DNA from: Cloacibacterium sp046296655
GTDB lineage: Bacteria > Bacteroidota > Bacteroidia > Flavobacteriales > Weeksellaceae
DNA length: 64,000 nucleotides
Direction of reading: 5' to 3'
Assembly: GCA_046296655.1 (NCBI GenBank)
Contig: JBKBLE010000004.1
Location: forward strand, 1 to 64,000
Below the pieces are notes generated by a model, which saw nothing but the letters and a program-made list of their open reading frames with translations, was not told the DNA's origin and searched no databases. This document shows positions 50,751 through 59,350 of this stretch, in pieces; the stretch's first letter is position 1; each line of letters opens with the position of its first letter. Made by a program: the position numbers and the translations under genes.

Positions 50751-53266
50751 TATGCTTTTTGTTTAGATTTCTTTTGGGTTTCACCTTCTAAAGCATCTTT
50801 GGCTTCGTTCAATTTTAGAACTACTGTTTCACCTTCAGAGAATTGTTTATTTACGAGCATTTCTGCCAATAAATCTTCTATATATTTTTGGATGGCACGT
50901 TTTAGAGGTCTTGCTCCAAAATCTTTGTCCCAACCTTTCTCAGCAATAAAATCTCTGGCTTCGTCTGTTAATTCTACTTTGTAGTTTAGTTTTTCCAGAC
51001 GTTTATAGAGTTTATTTAACTCAAGGTCAATAATTTTCTTAATGTCTTCTTTTTCAAGAGAATTGAAGATAATAATATCATCTATTCTGTTTAAGAACTC
51101 TGGTGCAAAAGCTTTTTTCAGAGCGTTTTCTATGGTTGCTCTCGCTCTAGCATCAGAAGAAGTTTTCTTCGCAGAAGTTCCGAATCCTACTCCATCACCG
51201 AAATCTTTTAAATCTCTGGTTCCGATGTTAGACGTCAAGATGATAATCGTATTTCTGAAATCTACTTTTCTGCCTAAAGAATCGGTAACGTGACCTTCAT
51301 CTAAAATTTGCAATAAAATATTGAAAACATCCGGATGTGCTTTTTCTATTTCGTCTAATAAAACTACCGCATACGGTTTTCTACGAACCGCTTCAGTTAA
51401 TTGACCGCCTTCTTCATAACCTACATATCCTGGAGGCGCTCCTACCAATCTAGAAACTGCGAATTTCTCCATGTATTCACTCATGTCTATTCTAATCAAT
51501 GCATCATCAGAATCGAATAATTCACGAGCCATTACTTTTGCTAATTCGGTTTTACCAACACCTGTTGTTCCCAAGAAAATAAATGTTCCAATTGGTCTGT
51601 TTGGATCTTTTAATCCTGCTCTGTTTCTTTGGATGGCTTTCACCACTTTTTTCACAGCATCTTCTTGACCAATCACTTTTCCGTTGAGTAAATTATCCAT
51701 ATTGGCTAATTTATCCATCTCGTTTTTGCCCACTTTTGTTACTGGAACTCCAGACATCATCGAAACTACCTCAGCTACATTTTCTTCGGTTACCACTTCT
51801 TTTTTCTCCTTCACTTCTTTGTCCCATTTGTCTTGAGCCACAGCCAATTCTAGTTGCAAACGCTCTTCTTCATCTTTTAGCTTTCTCGCTTCTAAATAAT
51901 CTTGAGCTTTTACCGCTTTTTGTTTCAGTTCCTTAATTTCTTCAATTTGCTTTTCATACTCAATGATGTCAGTAGGAACTTTCATGTTTTTGATATACAC
52001 TCTAGAACCCGCTTCGTCCATCGCGTCAATCGCTTTGTCTGGAAGGAATCTATCGGTAATATATCTCGAAGTAAGGTTTACACACGCTGCAATTGCTTCG
52101 TCTGTATAGGTTACATTATGATGGTCTTCGTATTTGTCTTTAATTTGATTCAAAATCAAGATGGTTTCTTCCACAGAAGTAGGTTCTACCATTACTTTTT
52201 GAAAACGTCTTTCTAAAGCGCCATCTTTTTCGATGTACTGACGGTATTCGTCTAAAGTAGTCGCACCGATGCATTGTATTTCGCCTCTTGCTAAAGCAGG
52301 TTTAAACATATTAGAAGCATCAAGACTTCCTGTAGAACTTCCTGCACCTACAATCGTGTGTAACTCATCTATGAAAAGGATGACGTCTCTGTTTTTCTCA
52401 AGTTCGGTCATAATCGCTTTCATTCTCTCTTCGAACTGACCTCTGTATTTAGTTCCAGCAACTAAACTTGCTAAATCTAACGTAATTACACGCTTGTTAA
52501 ACAGAACTCTAGACACTTTTTTCTGCATAATTCTAAGTGCTAAACCTTCTGCGATGGCAGATTTACCAACGCCTGGTTCCCCAATCAAAAGCGGATTGTT
52601 TTTCTTACGTCTTGACAGAATTTGAGAAACTCTTTCTATTTCTTTTTCTCTACCAATTACAGGGTCTAATTTCCCTTCAGAAGCTAGTGCAGTAAGGTCT
52701 CTACCAAAATTATCTAAAGTTGGCGTTTTGCTTTTTCCTGTTCCTAGATTTCCAGTAGGTTTTTTCATTTGACCGTATTCTTCACGCTCTTCGTCATCAT
52801 CATACACAGAACTTTTTGGCAATTGACCAGAGTTTTTAAGCATAGATTGATATTCTTTAGCTACGCTATCATAATCAATTTCGTAAGCGCTTAAAATATT
52901 GGTAGTAGGATCTTCTATTTTATAGAGAATTCCTAACAATAGATGAACAGTATTAATTTCTGAAGCTCTGTATTGTCTGCATTCTAAATCTGCTCTTTTT
53001 ACTGCATAATCTGCTAATTTGGTTAAAGAAATATTTTCCTTTTCTTCTGAAAAAGGATTGGTATTTACATTCATGTTTTCAATCTTTCTACGAATCTGAG
53101 TAAGATCTGCCTGAAGATTTTCTAAAATTTCTTTAGCAGAATTATCCGTCTGAATAATTCCCAGCAAGAAATGTTCAGTAGATAAAAATTCGCTATGCAA
53201 ACGTTTTGCTTCGCTTTTACTTTGTTTGAAGACTTTGGTTAAGCCTTCTGAAAATTTATTTTCCAT
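50750..53266 (-). CDS. clpC: ClpC-type AAA+ unfoldase (Clp protease ATP-binding subunit)
   Basis: 838 residues from ATG 53266. Two N-terminal Clp repeats (LHSEFLSTEHFLLGII and AVKRADLECRQYRASEINTVHLLLGILYK), AAA-1 with Walker A GEPGVGKSAIAEGLA, a UVR-like middle segment (IEYEKQIEEIKELKQKAVKAQDYLEARKLKDEEE), AAA-2 with GTTGVGKTELAKVM, and a C-terminal D2 small domain (KLNYKVELTDEARDFIAEKGWDKDFGARPLKR). It unfolds substrates for ClpP. The TTG at 53281 seems too early. TAACTTTG at 53322-53329 (minus) is a candidate -7 box. Confidence 0.95.
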   Translation of the reverse strand: MENKFSEGLTKVFKQSKSEAKRLHSEFLSTEHFLLGIIQTDNSAKEILENLQADLTQIRRKIENMNVNTNPFSEEKENISLTKLADYAVKRADLECRQYRASEINTVHLLLGILYKIEDPTTNILSAYEIDYDSVAKEYQSMLKNSGQLPKSSVYDDDEEREEYGQMKKPTGNLGTGKSKTPTLDNFGRDLTALASEGKLDPVIGREKEIERVSQILSRRKKNNPLLIGEPGVGKSAIAEGLALRIMQKKVSRVLFNKRVITLDLASLVAGTKYRGQFEERMKAIMTELEKNRDVILFIDELHTIVGAGSSTGSLDASNMFKPALARGEIQCIGATTLDEYRQYIEKDGALERRFQKVMVEPTSVEETILILNQIKDKYEDHHNVTYTDEAIAACVNLTSRYITDRFLPDKAIDAMDEAGSRVYIKNMKVPTDIIEYEKQIEEIKELKQKAVKAQDYLEARKLKDEEERLQLELAVAQDKWDKEVKEKKEVVTEENVAEVVSMMSGVPVTKVGKNEMDKLANMDNLLNGKVIGQEDAVKKVVKAIQRNRAGLKDPNRPIGTFIFLGTTGVGKTELAKVMARELFDSDDALIRIDMSEYMEKFAVSRLVGAPPGYVGYEEGGQLTEAVRRKPYAVVLLDEIEKAHPDVFNILLQILDEGHVTDSLGRKVDFRNTIIILTSNIGTRDLKDFGDGVGFGTSAKKTSSDARARATIENALKKAFAPEFLNRIDDIIIFNSLEKEDIKKIIDLELNKLYKRLEKLNYKVELTDEARDFIAEKGWDKDFGARPLKRAIQKYIEDLLAEMLVNKQFSEGETVVLKLNEAKDALEGETQKKSKQKA

Positions 53267-53426
53267 GATAATTTCTCTCAATAAAATTCTAATGAAGTCA
53301 ATATGAATTGATTTCGTAAATCAAAGTTACAAATACTTTACCAAACTCATATTATGACTTTATGACATTATTTTACAAAATTAATAGCAGGAAATTAGTA
53401 ATTTTGTCGTCTTGAATTTTTTTGAA

Positions 53427-53645
53427 ATGGACGCGAATTGGGCAAATTATGTAGGTTATGCTGCATCATTCTTTGTAGTACTGAGCTTTATGGTAAAAAA
53501 CATTAAACAAATTAGAGTGATTAATCTTATCGGTTGTATCGCTTTTGTAATTTATGGTGTTTTCAGCGGAATGTTGTGGCCTATCATTATTCCTAACGCA
53601 ATTCTTTGCGTTATACAGCTTTATCATTTAATAAAACACGATTAA
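53427..53645 (+). CDS. Small integral membrane protein (YgjV/Imp-like)
   Basis: 72 residues from ATG 53427 (MDANWANYVGYAASFFVVLSF). Three hydrophobic segments make up most of the protein: VGYAASFFVVLSFMV, VINLIGCIAFVIYGVFSG and WPIIIPNAILCVIQLYHL. The family resembles YgjV and the PQ-loop or SWEET-like small transporters; similar proteins are often mislabelled in databases. TAATTTTG at 53399-53406 is a candidate -7 box, so the TTG at 53412 is not needed as a start. The GT4 gene follows 1 base after the stop. Function unknown. Confidence 0.7.
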   Translation: MDANWANYVGYAASFFVVLSFMVKNIKQIRVINLIGCIAFVIYGVFSGMLWPIIIPNAILCVIQLYHLIKHD

Positions 53646-53646
53646 A

Positions 53647-54753
53647 ATGAAAAAAAAAATCATAGTTACCGCTTTTAGTAACCTTACTACCGATCAGAGA
53701 ATAGAAAAGGTTTGTAAAACTTTACATGATAATGGATATGTTATTGAACTTATTGGCTGTAACTATGGTTGTAATCAAGAAGTAAAAAGAGAATATACTG
53801 TAGAAAAAATTAACTTAATTTCTAAATCATTAAAAACTGCATATTTTGAATTTAATTGGAAATTGTATCAGAAACTTCTAAATAAGAGTTTTGAAAATAC
53901 CGTTTTACTTACTAACGATTTAGATACTTTATTACCTAATTTTTTATTATCAAAAAAAAAGAAAATTCCTTTGGTATTTGATAGTCATGAAATCTTTACT
54001 GAAATGCCTGCTATACAAGGAAAAATTTCGCAAAAAATATGGAGATTTGCAGAAAATAAAATGCTTCCTCACATTGAATTTATGATGACGGAAAGTGAAA
54101 GCTATGCAAAGTGGTTTCATGAAAAATACAATGTAACCCCTGTAGTCGTAAGAAATATTCCTAAAAAACTACCACTACAAGAAAAAACTTTAACTCAAAA
54201 TCCTAAAATAATTTTATATCAAGGAGCTATAAATCCTTCAAGGGGAATAGATAAAGCTATACTTGCCATGAAGTTTATAGAAAATGCTAATTTAATCATT
54301 GTAGGAGACGGTCCTATGAGAAAAAAATATGAAGCATTTGCTGTATCTAACCATCTTGCTCATAAAGTACAATTTTTAGGAAAAAAACTTCCAAGTGAGT
54401 TGAGAACAATAACTCAAAAAGCAGATGTTGGTATAAGCTTAGAAGAAAATAATGGTGTTAGCTATTACTATTCTCTACCAAACAAAGTTGCAGATTATAT
54501 ACAAGCAAGAGTGCCTTTGGTAATGATTAATTTCCCAGAAATGATAAAAATAAAAAGTAAATATAACGTAGGGGAGGTCATAGCAGATCATCATCCTGAA
54601 ACAATTGCTAATGCAATAAATAATGTTCTAAATATTGGAAAAGAAAATTATCTGGATGAATTAAATAAAGCTGCAGAAGACTTGTGCTGGGAAAATGAAG
54701 AATCTAAAATATTATCTCTTTTTGAAAAAGCGTTCCAATCTATAACTAAATGA
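53647..54753 (+). CDS. GT4-family glycosyltransferase
   Basis: 368 residues with a GT-B fold. The N-terminal half begins VTAFSNLTTDQRIEKVCKTLHDNGYVIELIG and holds VFDSHEIFTEM. The C-terminal half has LYQGAINPSRGIDKAILAMKFI, IVGDGPMRKKYEAF and a donor-binding region GISLEENNGVSYYYSLPNKVADYIQARVPLV. Such enzymes add a sugar from a nucleotide sugar to glycans at the envelope. It overlaps the next gene (a Gfo/Idh oxidoreductase) by 4 bases, which suggests that both act on the same sugar, but which one is unknown. Confidence 0.88.
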   Translation: MKKKIIVTAFSNLTTDQRIEKVCKTLHDNGYVIELIGCNYGCNQEVKREYTVEKINLISKSLKTAYFEFNWKLYQKLLNKSFENTVLLTNDLDTLLPNFLLSKKKKIPLVFDSHEIFTEMPAIQGKISQKIWRFAENKMLPHIEFMMTESESYAKWFHEKYNVTPVVVRNIPKKLPLQEKTLTQNPKIILYQGAINPSRGIDKAILAMKFIENANLIIVGDGPMRKKYEAFAVSNHLAHKVQFLGKKLPSELRTITQKADVGISLEENNGVSYYYSLPNKVADYIQARVPLVMINFPEMIKIKSKYNVGEVIADHHPETIANAINNVLNIGKENYLDELNKAAEDLCWENEESKILSLFEKAFQSITK

Positions 54754-55700
54754 TTATGAAAATTGCAATCTTAGGGCTCGGTTTTATGGGAGAAAAACAT
54801 AAAAAAGTACTTTCTGGATTTTCAGAAATAGAGATATCTGCACTTATAGACTCCAAGTACAAAACTCAAGAGCAATTTTATCACTCATTAGAAGATTTTC
54901 TAGAAGCAAAACCTTTGGTCGATTTAGTGATTATTTCTACTCCCAATTTTTTACACTATGAAAATGCAATAACCTTATTAGAAAATGGGTATAATGTTCT
55001 TATAGACAAACCTTTCTGCTTTACTAATCAAGAATTTCAACACCTAGATTCCATTTGCAAAACTCACCATAGAAAAGCCTTTCTAGTATTGCAAAATAGA
55101 TTTTCTTCTGTTGCAAATTTGCTTCAAAATACGTTCCACGAAAAACTTGGAAAAATTTATAATATACAATTTAATGCCTTTTGGAATAGAGACCATAACT
55201 ATTATCAAAAAGAATCATGGAAAGGTAAAAAACTACTAGATGGAGGAATTTTATTTTCACAATTTTATCATTTGTTAGACCTTATTTTTCTATTTGTAGA
55301 AGAAGACTTAGAGATAAAATTCAAAGATTTTTCCACCTTTAGAAATCATGAAATTTCTGAAATCGAAGATACAGTAATTGCAGTTTTAGAAAGCAAGAAA
55401 GGCACTAAAATAATGCTAAATTTTACAAATGCTGTTTATAAGAAAAATCAAGAAACTTCCCTTAATATAATTGCAGAAAAAGGAACTCTTAAAATAGCAG
55501 GACAATATTTTGATGAAATAACATATCAAAATATTGAAGATATAGAACAAGATTACATCTTGAAAAAAAATACCAATGAAGAAAATCTTCATCATTTATA
55601 TGAAGAAATTTTTAATAATTTAAAAAATCTGCCTAATAAAGCAATACAGATAGAAGATGGAAAACGCCTGGTGAATCTAATATCGGATTTATATTCATAA
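54750..55700 (+). CDS. Gfo/Idh/MocA-family oxidoreductase
   Basis: 316 residues. Rossmann NAD(P)-binding start MIMKIAILGLGFMGEKHKKVL, followed by PLVDLVIISTPNFLHYENAITLLENGYNVLIDKPF, which holds the family's EKP-like motif as IDKP. The C-terminal half (~125-316) has the alpha/beta substrate domain (KLLDGGILFSQFYHLLDLIF). These enzymes oxidise or reduce sugars or sugar nucleotides. ATG 54750 overlaps the GT4 stop (ATGA); ATG 54756 is an alternative start. Confidence 0.87.
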   Translation: MIMKIAILGLGFMGEKHKKVLSGFSEIEISALIDSKYKTQEQFYHSLEDFLEAKPLVDLVIISTPNFLHYENAITLLENGYNVLIDKPFCFTNQEFQHLDSICKTHHRKAFLVLQNRFSSVANLLQNTFHEKLGKIYNIQFNAFWNRDHNYYQKESWKGKKLLDGGILFSQFYHLLDLIFLFVEEDLEIKFKDFSTFRNHEISEIEDTVIAVLESKKGTKIMLNFTNAVYKKNQETSLNIIAEKGTLKIAGQYFDEITYQNIEDIEQDYILKKNTNEENLHHLYEEIFNNLKNLPNKAIQIEDGKRLVNLISDLYS

Positions 55701-55731
55701 TTTTATACTTATTGTTGTAGACCAGAAATTA

Positions 55732-55764
55732 TTGAAGGTTAAAAGGATAAATCTTTTATCTTTG
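55732..55764 (+). promoter_or_regulatory. Promoter of sufE
   Basis: TTG (55732-55734), 22 bases, TATCTTTG (55757-55764), then only 4 bases to ATG 55769. Full consensus; the transcript should be leaderless or nearly so. Confidence 0.7.
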
Positions 55765-55768
55765 CACC

Positions 55769-56188
55769 ATGACTATTCAAGAAAAACAACAAGAAATCAT
55801 AGAAGAATTCGAGTTTCTGGACGATTGGGAGCAGAAATACGAATACATTATAGACTTGGGAAAAGAACTGAAAGGTTTGCCTGAAGATAAAAAAACAGAA
55901 GAAAATCTGATTAAAGGTTGTCAATCAAAAGTTTGGTTAGACGCCGAATTCAGAGACGGAAAACTCTTCTTCAATGCAGATTCTGACGGAATTTTACCGA
56001 AAGGAATTGTTTCTCTTTTGGTGAGAATTTACAGCGGTCATTCTACCCAAGAAATCTTGGATTCTGATTTTGATTTTATCTCAAAAATCGGTTTGCAAGA
56101 ATTTTTATCGCCTTCTAGAGCCAATGGTTTGATGGCAATGACCAAACAAATTAAGTTCTACGCGGTTGCATTTCAGTTAAAATCGTGA
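55769..56188 (+). CDS. sufE: SufE-family Fe-S assembly protein
   Basis: 139 residues. The sulfur-accepting cysteine is in NLIKGCQSKVWLDAEF, and LPKGIVSLLVRIYSGHSTQEILDSDFDFI and SPSRANGLMAM match the family. SufE receives persulfide from SufS and passes it to the SufBCD scaffold. The rest of the suf genes is not in the window. The GT9 gene starts 4 bases before its stop, so both are cotranscribed. Confidence 0.93.
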   Translation: MTIQEKQQEIIEEFEFLDDWEQKYEYIIDLGKELKGLPEDKKTEENLIKGCQSKVWLDAEFRDGKLFFNADSDGILPKGIVSLLVRIYSGHSTQEILDSDFDFISKIGLQEFLSPSRANGLMAMTKQIKFYAVAFQLKS

Positions 56189-57138
56189 AAAGAATTTTAG
56201 CATATCGTTTTTCTGCCTTTGGAGATGTGGCGATGATTGTGCCTGTTCTTAAAGAATTTTTGGCGCAAAATCCTGATACAGAGATTGTTTTCGTTTCAAG
56301 AAAAAACTTTGCCGATTTATTCGATGGAGTAGAGCGATTGACTTTTCGTGGCGTAAATCTAGATGATTACAAAGGATTTTTCGGGTTAAGAAAATTGGCT
56401 TTAGAACTGAAAAAGGAATTTCAGCCAGATTTTGTAGCCGATTTGCACAATGTTTTGCGCACTAAAATTCTGAGTTTTTTCTTCAAAAAAACGGCAACGC
56501 TTGACAAAGGAAGAACCGAAAAAAAATTACTTACGAGAAAGGAAAATAAGATTAAAAAACCGCTGAAACCAACTACAGAACGTTATGCAGATGTTTTCAG
56601 AAAATTAGGTTTTACCTTGAAACTTTCTCATCAATTATTCCCAAAATCTCAACAAAAATCTGGAATTGGATTTGCTCCTTTTGCGCAACATGCAGGGAAA
56701 ATGCTTCCCATTGAAAAATCTTTAGAATTGGTAAAAACGCTTTCTAAAAATCATCCAATTTATCTTTTTGGTGGCGGAAAAAAGGAAGTAGAAATTCTAT
56801 CAAAATGGGAGCAAGAAGTAGAAAATGTAACTTCTCTCGCTGGGAAACTTTCGCTAAAAGAAGAACTACAGAAAATTTCTGAATTAGAACTCATGATTTC
56901 TATGGATTCTGCTAATATGCATTTGGCAAGTTTGGTGGGAACTAGAGTGGTTTCGGTTTGGGGAGCTACGCATTATTTTGCTGGATTTTTAGGATACGGA
57001 CAGTCCGAAAATGACATCGTAGAAATTACAGATTTAGCATGCAGACCTTGTTCTGTTTTTGGCAATAAACCTTGTTTCCGTGGGGATTACGCTTGCCTTA
57101 ACCAAATAGAAATTTCACAAATCTTGAAGAAAATTTAG
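56185..57138 (+). CDS. GT9-family glycosyltransferase (heptosyltransferase-like)
   Basis: 317 residues. RFSAFGDVAMIVPVLKEFLAQNPDTEIVFVSRKNF opens the protein, as in ADP-heptose:LPS heptosyltransferases, with VADLHNVLRTKILSFFF, and the second domain holds IGFAPFAQHAGKMLP, LFGGGKKEVEIL and LMISMDSANMHLASLVGTRVVSVWGATHYFAGF. It probably adds a core sugar to lipopolysaccharide. The neighbouring KdsC-like gene (58107) also belongs to LPS core synthesis. ATG-less start (GTG 56185) overlaps sufE. Confidence 0.9.
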   Translation: MKRILAYRFSAFGDVAMIVPVLKEFLAQNPDTEIVFVSRKNFADLFDGVERLTFRGVNLDDYKGFFGLRKLALELKKEFQPDFVADLHNVLRTKILSFFFKKTATLDKGRTEKKLLTRKENKIKKPLKPTTERYADVFRKLGFTLKLSHQLFPKSQQKSGIGFAPFAQHAGKMLPIEKSLELVKTLSKNHPIYLFGGGKKEVEILSKWEQEVENVTSLAGKLSLKEELQKISELELMISMDSANMHLASLVGTRVVSVWGATHYFAGFLGYGQSENDIVEITDLACRPCSVFGNKPCFRGDYACLNQIEISQILKKI

Positions 57139-57273
57139 ATTTAAGTTAATTCATAGTTTTATTAATTTTTTTAAAACATCTGAGATGTTTTCTTAATGAA
57201 CTTAATCCCTTAATAGAGACTTAATGTTTAAATTTTAATCTCAATAAATACTTGTATTTCTTATCTTTGCTCT

Positions 57274-58023
57274 ATGCAAATTGTACTCATCGGTTCTGGA
57301 AATGTGGCATTTCACCTGGCAAAAGCTTTTACAGAAGCTCAAATTACTATTTCTCAAATTTTTGGAAGAAATACCACCGAACTTCAGAAAATTTCTGAGC
57401 AATTTTCCATTCCTTCTTCTACGGAAACGCTTGCTGATGCAGATTTGTACATTATTTCGGTAAGTGATTCTTCGATTACTGAAGTCTCTTCTCTCATCAA
57501 AAACAAAAATGTTTTGGTAGCGCATACTTCTGGTTCGGTTTCACGTGAAGCATTGAGTGGAAATTACAGAAAATCAGTTTTTTATCCGCTTCAAACGTTT
57601 TCAAAATCTAAAAATTTAGACTATTCTAAAATTCCTTTTTTCATAGATGCAGAAAACGAAAATGATGAAGAAATTTTGAAAAATTTGGCTTCCAAAATTT
57701 CTAAAAACGTAATGCTTGCCAATGATGAAAAAAGAAAATACATTCATTTGACAGCGGTTTTTGCTTGTAATTTTGTGAATCATTTGTTCGCGAGAGCCAA
57801 GGAAATTTCTGACAGTCAGGGAATTCCGTTTGATTATTTCTTACCATTAATTGACGAAACTACCCAAAAAATTCATGAATTAGAACCGAAATTAGCACAA
57901 ACTGGACCAGCCATCAGAAATGATGAAAAAGTGCTGAAACTTCATGAATCTTTATTAACCGATGAAGAAAAACTAAAAATCTATAAAACCTTAAACGAAT
58001 CGATAAAGAAAATGTATCATTGA
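57274..58023 (+). CDS. Rossmann-like/DUF2520 domain protein
   Basis: 249 residues. An N-terminal Rossmann nucleotide-binding fold (MQIVLIGSGNVAFHLAKAFTEAQITISQIFGRN) and a C-terminal helical DUF2520 domain (KYIHLTAVFACNFVNHLFARAKEISDSQGIPFDYFLPLIDETTQKI, TGPAIRNDEKVLKLH). The arrangement recalls pyrroline-5-carboxylate and ketopantoate reductases, but the substrate is unknown. TATCTTTG (57262-57269) ends 4 bases before the ATG, another near-leaderless start. Confidence 0.87.
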   Translation: MQIVLIGSGNVAFHLAKAFTEAQITISQIFGRNTTELQKISEQFSIPSSTETLADADLYIISVSDSSITEVSSLIKNKNVLVAHTSGSVSREALSGNYRKSVFYPLQTFSKSKNLDYSKIPFFIDAENENDEEILKNLASKISKNVMLANDEKRKYIHLTAVFACNFVNHLFARAKEISDSQGIPFDYFLPLIDETTQKIHELEPKLAQTGPAIRNDEKVLKLHESLLTDEEKLKIYKTLNESIKKMYH

Positions 58024-58099
58024 TTTTAGATGTAAGATTTTAGATGTACGAATAACTTTTTTCAAAATCTCAAATCTCAAATCTCAAATCTCAAATCGT
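58022..58099. repeat. Tandem repeats before the KdsC-like gene
   Basis: A 14-base unit GATTTTAGATGTA(A/C) occurs twice at 58022-58049. Then AAATCTC occurs four times (58065-58092), followed by the variant AAATCGT (58093-58099), 7 bases before ATG 58107. Confidence 0.85.
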
Positions 58100-58106
58100 A
58101 AATTTT

Positions 58107-58625
58107 ATGAGTCATTTAGAAAAATTAAAAAATATAAAAGCCTTTGTTTTTGATGTAGACGGTGTTTTCACAGACGGTAGCGTTTATCTTTTACCAGAAG
58201 GAAATATGTGCAGAGTAATGAATGTTTTAGATGGTTTTGCAGTGGTAAAAGCATTGAAAAAAGACTATAAAATCTGCGTGATTACAGGTGGAGATGATCC
58301 CATGGTTCGTCACAGAATTCATTATTTAGGCATCACAGATTATTATGCAAAAGTGCATCATAAATTAGAAAAATTCGAAGAGTTTAAAGCCAAATACAAT
58401 CTTGAAAACGAAGAAATTCTTACGATGGGAGATGATATTCCAGACATCAAAATGATGAAAATTTCTGGAATTGCAGCTTGTCCTCCCAATTCTGTGGCAG
58501 AAGTAAAAGAAATTTCGGACTATATTTCTCCTGTTTATGGGGGAAAAGGTGCTGTAAGAGACGTGATAGAACAAGTCATGAAAGTGCAAGGAACTTGGGT
58601 TGATGATGATTCGCAGTCGATATAA
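58107..58625 (+). CDS. KdsC-like HAD phosphatase
   Basis: 172 residues. HAD motif I is FVFDVDGVFTDGSVYLL, followed by DGFAVVKALKKDYKICVITGG and motif III/IV MGDDIPDIKMMKISGIAACPPNSVAEVKEISDYIS. It lacks a cap domain, as do the 3-deoxy-D-manno-octulosonate 8-phosphate phosphatases that make Kdo for lipopolysaccharide. Close in length to KdsC. Directly preceded by the heptamer array. Confidence 0.88.
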   Translation: MSHLEKLKNIKAFVFDVDGVFTDGSVYLLPEGNMCRVMNVLDGFAVVKALKKDYKICVITGGDDPMVRHRIHYLGITDYYAKVHHKLEKFEEFKAKYNLENEEILTMGDDIPDIKMMKISGIAACPPNSVAEVKEISDYISPVYGGKGAVRDVIEQVMKVQGTWVDDDSQSI

Positions 58626-58678
58626 TTTGATGATGTGATAATTTGGTAATGTGATAATTGATTAACTTTATAAACTTT

Positions 58679-58713
58679 CCTAAATCCTAAATCCTAAATC
58701 CTAAATCGTAAAT
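58679..58713. repeat. Tandem 7-base repeats running into the maf start codon
   Basis: CCTAAAT occurs four times (58679-58706), followed by CGTAAAT (58707-58713), whose last two bases are the start of the maf ATG. The final variant unit matches the end of the preceding array (AAATCGTAAAT), although the repeat unit differs. Confidence 0.85.
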
Positions 58714-59272
58714 GAAAATATTACTCGGCTCTAATTCACCCAGAAGAAAAGAACTTTTACAAAGTTTAGGTTTTGATTTTGAGGTGGTTTCTATAGATTG
58801 TGACGAAGTTTTTCCGGAAAATTTATCCGTAGAAAATATTGCAGGATACCTTTCAGAACTCAAAGCAGATGCTTATAGAAATTTAGAAAAAAATGAAATT
58901 TTGCTCACTTCTGACACCATTGTTACCTTTGAAGGAAAAGTTCTCGGAAAGCCTAAGAATAGAGAAGAAGCGGTAGAAATGCTCTCTCATTTATCTGGAA
59001 AAACACATCAAGTTTACACCGCTGTTTCATTTAAAACTAATGAAAAAATCATCACTAAAACTGATGTAGCAGATGTGGAATTTTCAGAAATTACTGACCA
59101 AGAAATCAATTTTTACATCGAAAATTACCATCCATTTGACAAAGCTGGAAGCTACGGAATTCAGGAATGGTTAGGCATGGCAAAAATCTCGAAAATCAAC
59201 GGCAGTTTTTACACAATTATGGGATTGCCTACACATTTGGTTTACGAAACTTTAAAAGATTTAGGTTTCTAA
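58712..59272 (+). CDS. maf: Maf-family nucleotide pyrophosphatase
   Basis: 186 residues. Maf signature ILLGSNSPRRKELLQSLGFDFEVVSID, LTSDTIVTFEGKVLGKPKNREEAVEMLSHLSGKTHQVYTAVSF and AGSYGIQEW. These enzymes hydrolyse noncanonical or excess nucleoside triphosphates (dTTP/UTP in most bacterial forms). It precedes sprE by 78 bases; KdsC-like, maf and sprE share direction. Confidence 0.93.
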   Translation: MKILLGSNSPRRKELLQSLGFDFEVVSIDCDEVFPENLSVENIAGYLSELKADAYRNLEKNEILLTSDTIVTFEGKVLGKPKNREEAVEMLSHLSGKTHQVYTAVSFKTNEKIITKTDVADVEFSEITDQEINFYIENYHPFDKAGSYGIQEWLGMAKISKINGSFYTIMGLPTHLVYETLKDLGF

Positions 59273-59350
59273 AAAATTCCTTATTTTTACTGAATGTTTT
59301 TATGCCTCAATCACAATAAATTGTGACAATTTCAGTTATTAAAACACTCC

